From: Streptomyces sp. NBC_01268
GTDB taxonomy: Bacteria; Actinomycetota; Actinomycetes; Streptomycetales; Streptomycetaceae
NCBI RefSeq assembly: GCF_036240795.1
Contig: NZ_CP108454.1
Span: 6,508,001-6,572,000 of the forward strand
DNA length: 64,000 nt
Direction of reading: 5' to 3'
The notes under the pieces are model-generated. The model did not search any database. It saw only the letters and a program-made list of their open reading frames with translations, and had not been told where the DNA came from. Every line of letters starts with the position of its first letter. Position 1 is the first letter of the stretch. The position numbers were made by a program, and so were the translations under genes. Positions 27,801-34,810 of this stretch are shown here, piece after piece.

Positions 27801-27964
27801 GGGCTTATCGCATCATGCGGAGCGGCGGATTCCTACAGGTGGCGGGGGTGGGCCGGGTGTCCTCGGACACATTGTCCGCCATGCGGACGGGGCGCGGACG
27901 GGATGCGGGCGGGGTGCGGACGGGCGGCGTGCGGCTCCCTCGTGCGCGGCACAGTACTAAGGGG

Positions 27965-29272
27965 TCAAGCCCGCGGCCCGGTCGCCGTGCGCGCGGCCAG
28001 GACCGCGGGGGCCGTGGAGCGGGGCAGCAGGTCCGCCGGGTGGGCGGGGCGGCGCAGCTCCACCTCGACCTCCTCGTCGAAGCGGTACGGGCGGTGGGCG
28101 AGGACCCCCGCCAGGTTGCGCCGCACCCGCGACATCTCGGCCCGTACCGTCACCGTCCGCGTCCGGTCCCCGAACACGTCCTGCGCCAGCTCCGCCGCCG
28201 TCCGGCCCTCCGGGTGCAGCGCCAGTACGTACAGCAGCTCGGCGTGGCGCGGGCTCAGCTCCTGGGACCAGCTGCCCACCGCGCCCGACACCGACACCGT
28301 GCAGCGGCGCGGCCCGGTCAGGTCGAGCACCACCCGGCTCACCGCGCCCGAGGCGGCGTCGGCCCCCCGCGCCTCCTCCTCGGCCCGCAGCAGCCAGCCG
28401 CCCGGCAGCGGCTCCACCGCGCACATCCCCAGGGAGGGCAGCCACACCCGACCGGCCCGGAACGACTTGGGCAGCGCGAGCCGGTCCACCGGCGCCATCC
28501 CGGTCACCGCCGCCGTCCAGCCGTGCGTGTCGACGGCGACGGCCCGGCCGCCCACCCGGCACAGGATCGGCGCCGCCACCGAACGCAGCCGCTCGATCGA
28601 GCGCAGATGCCGCTGGCGCATCTCCGCCTCGGCGAGCTGCGCCACCGAGGCGACCAGCGCCAGCGTCGCCGGGTGGAAGCTGGACGCCGGGCCGCTCACG
28701 TCGACGATGCCGAGCAGTCGCTGGTCGCGCGGGTCGTGCACGGGTGCGGCGGCGCAGGTCCAGTTGTGCAGGGTGTGCACGTAGTGCTCGGCCGAGTGCA
28801 CCTGCACGGCCCGGTCCATCGCGAGCGCCGTGCCCACCGCGTTCGTCCCGGTCGACTGCTCGCTCCAGGCCGCGCCCTCCTCCAGGCAGATCCCGTTGGC
28901 CTGGCGCAGCACCCCCAGGTTGCCCTCGCGCCACAGCACCCGGCCCTGCTCGTCCGTCACGACCATGATCTGCAGGGAGGCGTCCGCGATCCCCGCCAGA
29001 CCCGCGCTCAGCGTCCGCATCACCTCGCCGAGCACCGTCGCCCGGCGCCGCTGCTCCAGCTCCTCGCGCTCCAGGAGCACGCTGCTCGTGGTCTGGTCCG
29101 GGTCGAGGCCGATCCGGAACATGCGCTGCCAGGACGCGTCGATGACCGGGCGGGGCGCCACCGGCGGCGTCCGGCCGGCCAGCGTCTCCTCGCGGACCCG
29201 GTGCAGCAGCCGGCTCGCCTTGCCGGCGTCCATCGCGGCGAGCCGGTTCAGGTCCAGCTTCGTGTTGTTCAT
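27965..29272 (-). CDS. GAF-domain transcriptional regulator, AcoR-like N-terminus
   Basis: The 435-aa protein starts at ATG 29272 with GGGAGGGA just upstream. The N-terminal region ARPVIDASWQRMFRIGLDP resembles the start of AcoR-type activators. A GAF domain follows (about 85-215: SLQIMVVTDEQGRVLWREG and EQSTGTNAVGTALAMDRAV). The C-terminal ~100 residues form a winged helix-like module (ELSPRHAELLYVLALHPEG, then VTVRAEMSRVRRNLAGVLAH). It has no sigma-54 AAA+ domain. It may control the AidB-like acyl-CoA dehydrogenase gene upstream of it on the same strand, or itself via the palindrome at 29394-29407. The ligand is unknown. Confidence 0.78.
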   Translation of the reverse strand: MNNTKLDLNRLAAMDAGKASRLLHRVREETLAGRTPPVAPRPVIDASWQRMFRIGLDPDQTTSSVLLEREELEQRRRATVLGEVMRTLSAGLAGIADASLQIMVVTDEQGRVLWREGNLGVLRQANGICLEEGAAWSEQSTGTNAVGTALAMDRAVQVHSAEHYVHTLHNWTCAAAPVHDPRDQRLLGIVDVSGPASSFHPATLALVASVAQLAEAEMRQRHLRSIERLRSVAAPILCRVGGRAVAVDTHGWTAAVTGMAPVDRLALPKSFRAGRVWLPSLGMCAVEPLPGGWLLRAEEEARGADAASGAVSRVVLDLTGPRRCTVSVSGAVGSWSQELSPRHAELLYVLALHPEGRTAAELAQDVFGDRTRTVTVRAEMSRVRRNLAGVLAHRPYRFDEEVEVELRRPAHPADLLPRSTAPAVLAARTATGPRA

Positions 29273-29393
29273 CGGTCCCTCCCAGCTCCCCCGCGGTGCT
29301 GTATCGGTTCTGCCCCGGGTCGTGCCCGGTCCGGAGTCCTGCCGCCCATCGTGCCGCTCCGGAGAGCGACGCGCGGGGTGCTTGGGGTAATCC

Positions 29394-29407
29394 TGCAACC
29401 CTTTGCA
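29394..29407. promoter_or_regulatory. TGCAA-N4-TTGCA palindrome upstream of GAF regulator
   Basis: TGCAACCCTTTGCA forms a 5-bp inverted repeat with a 4-nt spacer. Read on the minus strand it is also a direct repeat of GTTGCA with a 10-bp period. It lies 122 bp upstream of the GAF regulator start, inside the 331-bp gap 29273-29603, which otherwise shows no gene. It is a plausible autoregulatory site. Confidence 0.4.
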
Positions 29408-29603
29408 ACTCTGGCGACCCCCGCCCCTGTCGAGGAGTCTGGAGCCGAAGCGGAGGGTGGTGCCGTGTCGGCGCAGCACCACCCTCGGCTTTTCCGCGCG
29501 TGCCGACCTCCCCGGAGCGCCCGCCGACCGGCGGCCGTCCCCACGGGTCCACCCCTGGGCACGCGCGGACATCAACCCGAAGACGGTCCGACCGCACGCG
29601 AGT

Positions 29604-31241
29604 TCACGCGGCCGGCCGGGCCCGCTCCACCACCGCCGCCAAATCCAGGGTGTGCGGCAGCGTCCCGAACGACGCCCCCCAGTCCCCGCCGAGCCGCGAG
29701 GCGCAGAACGCGTCCGCCACCTCGGGCGGCGCCCACCGCACCAGCAGCGCCCCCTGGAGCACCCGCGCCATCCGCTCCACGAGCCGCCGGGCCCGCGCCT
29801 CGATGCCCTCCAGGTCCGCGAGTTCGGCCAGCACGTCCCGGATCGCCCGGTCCAGCCGGTGATCCGCGCCGCGCGCCCGTCCCACCTCGCCCAGGAAGGC
29901 GTTCAGCGCCGCCGGCTCCCGCTGCAGCACCCGCAGCACGTCGAGCGCCTGCACATTGCCCGCGCCCTCCCAGACCGAGTTCAGCGGGGACTCCCGCAGC
30001 AGCCGCGGCAGCCCCGACTCCTCCACGTACCCGTTCCCGCCCAGGCACTCCAGCGCCTCCGCCACCACCGGCGTGCACCGCTTCGTCACCCAGAACTTCG
30101 CCACCGGCACCGCGATCCGCAGCAGCGCCCGGTCCGCCTCGCTCCCGCCGTCGTACGCCGCCGCGAGCCGCAGCCCCAGCACCGTCGCCGCCTCCGACTC
30201 CAGCGCCAGATCGGCGAGCACGTTGCGCATCAGCGGCTTGTCGACGAGCAGCCCGCCGAACGCGCTGCGGTACGAGGCGTGGTGCACCGCCTGCGCCACC
30301 GCCTGCCGCATCAGCGCCGCCGAGCCGAGCACGCAGTCCAGCCGGGTCGCCGCCACCATCCCGATGATCGTGCGCACCCCGCGCCCCTCCTCGCCGACCC
30401 GGCGGGCCCAGGTCGACCCGTCGAACTCCACCTCGGCGGACGCGTTCGACCGGTTGCCCAGCTTGTCCTTGAGCCGCTGGATCGCGAACGCGTTCCGCGC
30501 GCCGTCCGGCAGCACCCGAGGCACCAGGAAGCAGGTCAGGCCGCCGGGCGCCTGCGCCAGCACCAGGAACCCGTCCGACATCGGCGCCGAGCAGAACCAC
30601 TTGTGCCCCGTCAGGACGTACGCCCCGTCCTCCGCCAGCGGCCGGGCCCGGGTGGTGTTCGCCCGGACGTCGCTGCCGCCCTGCTTCTCCGTCATCCCCA
30701 TCCCGAGCAGCACGCCGGTCTTCTCCAGCGGCGGCCGCAGCCCCTGCTCGTACACCCGGGAAGCGATCAGCGGCTCCCAGAGCGCCGCCAGTTCCGGCTC
30801 CGCGCGCAGCGCCGGCACCGCCGCGTGCGTCATCGACAGCGGGCAGCCGTGGCCCGCCTCCACCTGCGAGGCCAGCAGGAAGCCGGCCGCCCGCCGCACG
30901 TGCCCGCCCGGCCGGTCCCACGCGTCCGTCAGACCCGCCGCCACCCCGCGCCCGAGCAGCCGGTGCCAGGCCGGATGGAACTCCACCTCGTCGATCCGGT
31001 GGCCGTACCGGTCGTGGGTCCGCAACCGGGGCGCACACGCGTTCGCGAGCGTCCCCCACTCCAGTGCCTGGGCCGAGCCCGCCGAGACGCCGAAGGCCAC
31101 CAGCTCCTCGCGCGCCTCGGCGTACAGCTCCGGCGGAAGGTGCCGCTCCACGGCCTCAGCGAGGGCCCGGTCGGTCGAGAAGACGTCATGGCCGACCAGG
31201 GGCGGAGCCTGGTTGGTCACGGTGTGGGTGCCGTCAGTCAT
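29604..31241 (-). CDS. AidB-like acyl-CoA dehydrogenase
   Basis: This 545-aa FAD enzyme resembles E. coli AidB and isovaleryl-CoA dehydrogenases. Marks are GMGMTEKQGGSDVRANTT, GHKWFCSAPMSDGFLVLAQ, the DNA-binding AidB-like family length, and ECLGGNGYVEESGLPRLLRE near the catalytic region. AidB proteins are linked to alkylation damage; this one could equally act in acyl-CoA metabolism. ATG 31241 has TACCGT 6 nt upstream (rc of 31248-31253), a leaderless start. The frame is open to 31280 but the shorter form starts where homology begins. It is divergent from the YihY gene with only 17 bp between start codons. Confidence 0.9.
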   Translation of the reverse strand: MTDGTHTVTNQAPPLVGHDVFSTDRALAEAVERHLPPELYAEAREELVAFGVSAGSAQALEWGTLANACAPRLRTHDRYGHRIDEVEFHPAWHRLLGRGVAAGLTDAWDRPGGHVRRAAGFLLASQVEAGHGCPLSMTHAAVPALRAEPELAALWEPLIASRVYEQGLRPPLEKTGVLLGMGMTEKQGGSDVRANTTRARPLAEDGAYVLTGHKWFCSAPMSDGFLVLAQAPGGLTCFLVPRVLPDGARNAFAIQRLKDKLGNRSNASAEVEFDGSTWARRVGEEGRGVRTIIGMVAATRLDCVLGSAALMRQAVAQAVHHASYRSAFGGLLVDKPLMRNVLADLALESEAATVLGLRLAAAYDGGSEADRALLRIAVPVAKFWVTKRCTPVVAEALECLGGNGYVEESGLPRLLRESPLNSVWEGAGNVQALDVLRVLQREPAALNAFLGEVGRARGADHRLDRAIRDVLAELADLEGIEARARRLVERMARVLQGALLVRWAPPEVADAFCASRLGGDWGASFGTLPHTLDLAAVVERARPAA

Positions 31242-31246
31242 GCCGA

Positions 31247-31253
31247 TACGGTA
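31247..31253. promoter_or_regulatory. Overlapping divergent -10 boxes of two leaderless genes
   Basis: The plus strand reads TACGGT at 31247-31252, 6 nt before GTG 31259. The minus strand reads TACCGT at 31253-31248, 6 nt before ATG 31241. The two hexamers share five base pairs. RNA polymerase cannot occupy both at once, so the AidB-like gene and the YihY gene are likely to compete. Confidence 0.6.
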
Positions 31254-31258
31254 AGGAC

Positions 31259-32389
31259 GTGCAGGCAGCAAACGAAACACCCGAAAGGCCAGAGCGGCGG
31301 CCCTGGAGCCGGCTCCACCGCGCTCGCGTCCTCTACCGCAACGTCTCGAAGCGGAAGATGGTCTGGCTGCTCCTCAAGGACACCGTGAACTCGTGCATCG
31401 AGTACCGCATCCTCGGGCTCGCCGCCGAAGCCGCGTTCTTCACCCTGCTGTCCCTGCCGCCCCTGCTGCTCGGCCTGATCGCCCTCCTCGGCTACGCCGA
31501 CGACTGGACCAACACCAACACCGTCGCCAGCATCGAGGAGAACATCCTCCACGCCGCCGGAACGGTCCTCTCCGACCGCGGCGTCAACGAGTTCGCCCGC
31601 CCCCTGCTGGAAGGCGTCACCCAGGGCAAACGGCCCGAGCTGATCTCCCTCGGCTTCGCCATCGCCCTCTGGTCCGGCTCCCGCGCCGTCAACGTCTTCA
31701 TCGACACCATCACCGTCATGTACGGCCTCGACGGACACCGCGGCATCGTGAAGACGAGGCTCCTCGCCTTCCTCCTCTACATCGTCGCCCTGCTGATCGG
31801 CGCCGTCGTCCTCCCGCTGGCGGTCGTCGGACCGGACCGGATCGTCGAGCTCGTCCCCTGGGGCACGGAAGTCGTCTCCGTCCTGTACTGGCCGACGGTC
31901 ATCCTGCTCTCCATCGCCTTCCTGACGACCCTGTACCACGTGTCCGTCCCGGTCCGCTCCCCGTGGATCGAGGACATCCCCGGCGCGCTCGTCGCCCTCG
32001 CCATCTGGGTCCTCGGCAGCTTCCTCCTCCGCATCTACCTGACCAGCCAGGTCGAGGGCCCCACCATCTACGGCTCCCTCGCCGCCCCCATCGCCGTCCT
32101 CCTGTGGATCGGCATCTCCGCCTTCGCCGTCCTCGTCGGCGCCGCCGTCAACGCGGCCATCGACCGCGTCTGGCCCTCCGTCGCCACCGGCGCCGCCCGC
32201 GAGGCCAACGAACGCGCCCGCGCCGTCCAGGCCGCCGACCTGGTCGCCCGGCTCCGGGCGGAGGAGGACGACGTGGACGAGGACGACCCGGACATGCCGT
32301 CGGAGTTCCCCGAACGGTGGTCGAGGTTCCTGCCGCCGGACGACGTGAAGTCCCGGCTGCATTCGGGGTGGGACAAGGACGCGCCCTAG
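31259..32389 (+). CDS. YihY/BrkB-family inner membrane protein
   Basis: This 376-aa protein has about six membrane segments (for example AAFFTLLSLPPLLLGLIALLG and AFLLYIVALLIGAVVLPLAVV) and the YihY/virulence factor BrkB block FAIALWSGSRAVNVFIDTIT. A charged cytoplasmic tail of about 90 residues is rich in Asp/Glu (EEDDVDEDDPD). The family is often, and wrongly, called RNase BN; its role is unknown, with transport suggested. GTG 31259 is leaderless. Its TAG stop is part of the CCTAGG target site used by the adjacent insertion sequence. Confidence 0.88.
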   Translation: MQAANETPERPERRPWSRLHRARVLYRNVSKRKMVWLLLKDTVNSCIEYRILGLAAEAAFFTLLSLPPLLLGLIALLGYADDWTNTNTVASIEENILHAAGTVLSDRGVNEFARPLLEGVTQGKRPELISLGFAIALWSGSRAVNVFIDTITVMYGLDGHRGIVKTRLLAFLLYIVALLIGAVVLPLAVVGPDRIVELVPWGTEVVSVLYWPTVILLSIAFLTTLYHVSVPVRSPWIEDIPGALVALAIWVLGSFLLRIYLTSQVEGPTIYGSLAAPIAVLLWIGISAFAVLVGAAVNAAIDRVWPSVATGAAREANERARAVQAADLVARLRAEEDDVDEDDPDMPSEFPERWSRFLPPDDVKSRLHSGWDKDAP

Positions 32390-32390
32390 G

Positions 32391-33444
32391 TGTATTGATC
32401 ACGAGCGTTGTTGACACCGGTTCGGTCTTGAACATGGCGAAGACCTCCGGTGTGGTGGGAGCTGTCTAGGAACTCACCGCTCGGAGGTCTTCGTGGCCCA
32501 CCGTAATGCCCGGCTGACCGTCTTCGGTAGGAGACTGCTGGTCGAACGTGTCTGCTCAGGCCGTCCGGTCGCCCACGTGGCCGCCGAGATGGGCATCTCG
32601 CGGGCTACGGCCCACAAATGGATCCGCCGGTGGCGGACCGAGGGCGAGGCAGGCCTGCACGACCGGTCGAGCCGGCCTCACACCACCCCGCACCGGACCG
32701 CGGCCGCCGTGGAAGAACAGGTCTGCGGCCTGCGACGGAACCGCAAACTCGGCCCGGCCCGGATCGGCCCGATCCTGGGTCTGCCCACCTCGACCGTGCA
32801 CCGGATCCTGACCCGCCACCGGCTGAACCGGCTCGCCTGGATCGACCGCCCGACCGGAGTCGTGATCCGCCGTTACGAGCGTGAGCGACCCGGCGAGCTG
32901 ATCCACGTGGACGTGAAGAAACTCGGCCGGATCCCCGACGGCGGCGGCCACCGCACGTTGGGCCGGCAGGCCGGCCGGGCCACCCGCTCGGCCATGGGTT
33001 TCGACTACGTCCACTCCGCCGTCGACGACCACTCCCGCCTCGCCTACAGCGAGATCCACCCCGACGAGAAAGTCGCGACCTGCGCGGCCTTCCTGGCCCG
33101 CGCAGCCGCGTTCTTCCACGCCAGCGGCATCACCCGCATCGAACGGGTCCTGACCGACAACGCCTGGGCCTACCGCAAGGGCCTGGCCTGGAAGACGGTC
33201 CTGGCCGACCTCGGCGCCACGGGCAAGCTGACCCGTGCCTACCGGCCGCAGACCAACGGCAAGGTCGAACGCTTCAACCGCACCCTGCTGGACGAGTGGG
33301 CCTACCTGCGGCCCTACACGTCGAACGACGAGCGGACCGCGGCCCTGGCAGACTTCCTCCACACCTACAACCACCACCGCTGCCACACCGCACTCGACGG
33401 ACACCCGCCCATCAGCCGCGTCAACAACCCTGCGGGTCAATACA
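32391..33444 (+). mobile_element. IS481-family insertion sequence (1054 bp)
   Basis: The ends are TGTATTGA at 32391 and TCAATACA at 33444, part of ~25-bp imperfect terminal inverted repeats that both reach GTTGTTGAC. The element is flanked by CCTAGG at 32385-32390 and 33445-33450, a 6-bp target duplication matching the NCTAGN preference known for IS481. It holds a single transposase gene. Intact ends, an intact gene and perfect target duplication suggest a recent insertion. Confidence 0.92.
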
Positions 33445-33449
33445 CCTAG
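32493..33449 (+). CDS. IS481-family transposase
   Basis: This 318-aa DDE transposase starts with GTG 32493. An N-terminal helix-turn-helix (MGISRATAHKWIRRWR) is followed by the integrase core with Asp140 (HVDVKKLG), Asp222 (VLTDNAWAY) and Glu259 (TNGKVERFN). The reading frame runs through the right inverted repeat and past the end of the element; its TAG stop at 33447-33449 is supplied by the CCTAGG target duplication. This dependence on a CTAG target for translation termination is worth noting. Confidence 0.93.
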   Translation: MAHRNARLTVFGRRLLVERVCSGRPVAHVAAEMGISRATAHKWIRRWRTEGEAGLHDRSSRPHTTPHRTAAAVEEQVCGLRRNRKLGPARIGPILGLPTSTVHRILTRHRLNRLAWIDRPTGVVIRRYERERPGELIHVDVKKLGRIPDGGGHRTLGRQAGRATRSAMGFDYVHSAVDDHSRLAYSEIHPDEKVATCAAFLARAAAFFHASGITRIERVLTDNAWAYRKGLAWKTVLADLGATGKLTRAYRPQTNGKVERFNRTLLDEWAYLRPYTSNDERTAALADFLHTYNHHRCHTALDGHPPISRVNNPAGQYT

Positions 33450-33457
33450 GTCGTGTT

Positions 33458-33787
33458 TTAGAACTCGCTGACCTGCTTGGTTGGCCGTCCGGGGAAGTCG
33501 CGGGCGGCCATCCAGATGGTGAGGTCGCGGGCGATGTTGCTGATGCTGGTCGCCGTGGTGACCTCGTGCTCGTCGCGGGAGGTGTCACGGCGGACGATCT
33601 CGTAACCGCCTTCATCGAGGACGGCCACGGAGGCGAACCAGACGGGGTCGTCCTCGTCGGGCTGGACGACGACGAAGGTGTTGTCGGAGTTGTTGAGGTC
33701 GCTGATCATCATGAACAGCGCGTCCTCGGAGGGGTCGTCGATGCGGTCGCCGTTCTCGCTGTCGGCGCCGTAGTACTGAGCCCCCAT
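33458..33787 (-). CDS. Passenger gene in IS5-like element, Imm1-like small acidic protein
   Basis: This 109-aa protein starts at ATG 33787 with GGGAGAG 8 nt upstream. It is acidic, with no signal peptide or membrane segment. The pattern EDALFMMISDLNNSDNTFVVVQ, then DPVWFASVAVLDEGGYEIVRRD and a C-terminal ARDLTIWMAARDFPGRP resembles small alpha/beta immunity proteins of the Imm1 type; this is a weak, by-eye comparison. Its last residues (VSEF) and TAA stop are encoded by the left inverted repeat of the element. It is downstream of the transposase on the same strand and lies next to a conflict-type gene cassette. No partner toxin is visible. Confidence 0.6.
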   Translation of the reverse strand: MGAQYYGADSENGDRIDDPSEDALFMMISDLNNSDNTFVVVQPDEDDPVWFASVAVLDEGGYEIVRRDTSRDEHEVTTATSISNIARDLTIWMAARDFPGRPTKQVSEF

Positions 33788-33859
33788 CGCTGTCTCTCCC
33801 TCACCCTGTCGATCCTGGTCGCGGTCAGCATTGCATGAGGAACCGACAGCTCAGACCGG

Positions 33860-34729
33860 TCATAACCATTCGCCGATCGCGGCGATCAGGACGGTGGCTT
33901 CGAAGCGGACGGCGAGTTTGTCGAACCTGGTGGCGACCGCACGGTTGCGCTTGAGCCGGTTGATCCCGCACTCGACCGCGTGCCGGGCCTTGTAGTCCTC
34001 GCGGTCGAACGCCGGAGGCCGCCCGCCGGCCTTCCCCCGCCGCTTGCGGTTGGCCACCTGGTCGGCAGGCTCGGGGATCGTGCACCGGATTCCCCGCTTT
34101 CGCAGGTAGGCCCGGTTGGCCTGGGACGAATACGCCTTGTCGCCCCGCACTCGCAGGGGACGGACACGGGGACGGCCCGGTCCGGTGCGGGGGACCCGGA
34201 TGCCTTCCAGGACGGCGGCGAACTGAGGACTGTCACCACTCTGACCTGCGGTGACCAGTAGAGACAGCGGCCGCTGGCCTTGCTCGCAGGCCAGGTGGAT
34301 CTTGGTGGTGAAGCCTCCCCGGGACCGGCCCAGGCCGTGGTCGTCGGGTTCGCTGCGGGTGCCGCCCGGCGGTTCCTTCTGGGCCTGTCCGTCGCGGCGG
34401 GCGCCTGCAGCGTGCTGATGGGCCCGGCAGATCGTGGAGTCGACGTTGACCTCCCACGTGATCAGCCCGCCCGCGTCCGCCCGGGCCTGCAGTCCGGTCA
34501 GCAATTCGGGCCAGGTGCCATCACGTTGCCAGCGGCGGAAGAGTCCGTAGACCGTTTGCCACGGCCCGTACTCCGACGGCAGATCCCGCCACGGAGCACC
34601 GGTACGAACCCGCCACCGGATCCCATCGATCAGCCTCCTCCGCCCCACCGCCGGCCTGCCCCGCATCGCGACCGGCAGCATCGGCTCGAGCACGGCCCAC
34701 TGCTCGTCAGAAAGATCCCCTCGCCCCAC
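33860..34729 (-). CDS. IS5-family transposase
   Basis: This 289-aa single-frame DDE transposase starts with GTG 34729. The N-terminal [14 protein letters not shown] and [19 protein letters not shown] blocks are typical of IS5-family (IS427/IS1031-like) enzymes. Catalytic residues are Asp97 ([12 protein letters not shown]), Asp197 (RGDKAYSS) and Glu253 ([13 protein letters not shown]). It shows no frameshift and ends with the family-typical IAAIGEWL, so it appears functional. Confidence 0.92.
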   Translation of the reverse strand: MGRGDLSDEQWAVLEPMLPVAMRGRPAVGRRRLIDGIRWRVRTGAPWRDLPSEYGPWQTVYGLFRRWQRDGTWPELLTGLQARADAGGLITWEVNVDSTICRAHQHAAGARRDGQAQKEPPGGTRSEPDDHGLGRSRGGFTTKIHLACEQGQRPLSLLVTAGQSGDSPQFAAVLEGIRVPRTGPGRPRVRPLRVRGDKAYSSQANRAYLRKRGIRCTIPEPADQVANRKRRGKAGGRPPAFDREDYKARHAVECGINRLKRNRAVATRFDKLAVRFEATVLIAAIGEWL

Positions 34730-34810
34730 ACCGCGATCATCACGGCGCAGGGCGAACGGCGAAGCCCACTTCTAAAACACGGCCTAGGGCGCGTCCGACC
34801 GCTCCCGCCG

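Larger units (their letters stand above)
33450..34783 (-). mobile_element. IS5-family insertion sequence with passenger gene (1334 bp)
   Basis: Terminal repeats are GTCGTGTTTTAGAA at 33450-33463 and the complement of GCCGTGTTTTAGAA at 34770-34783 (13/14 matches). CTAG flanks both sides (33446-33449 and 34784-34787), a 4-bp target duplication typical of part of the IS5 family. Inside are a transposase gene and, between it and the left end, a 109-aa passenger gene on the same strand. An ordinary single-gene IS of this type would be roughly 0.9-1 kb. The element abuts the IS481 copy. Confidence 0.85.

Noticed and set aside
31259..32389. YihY protein as ribonuclease BN
   Set aside because: The name is historical; this is a multi-pass membrane protein without metal-dependent RNase motifs.
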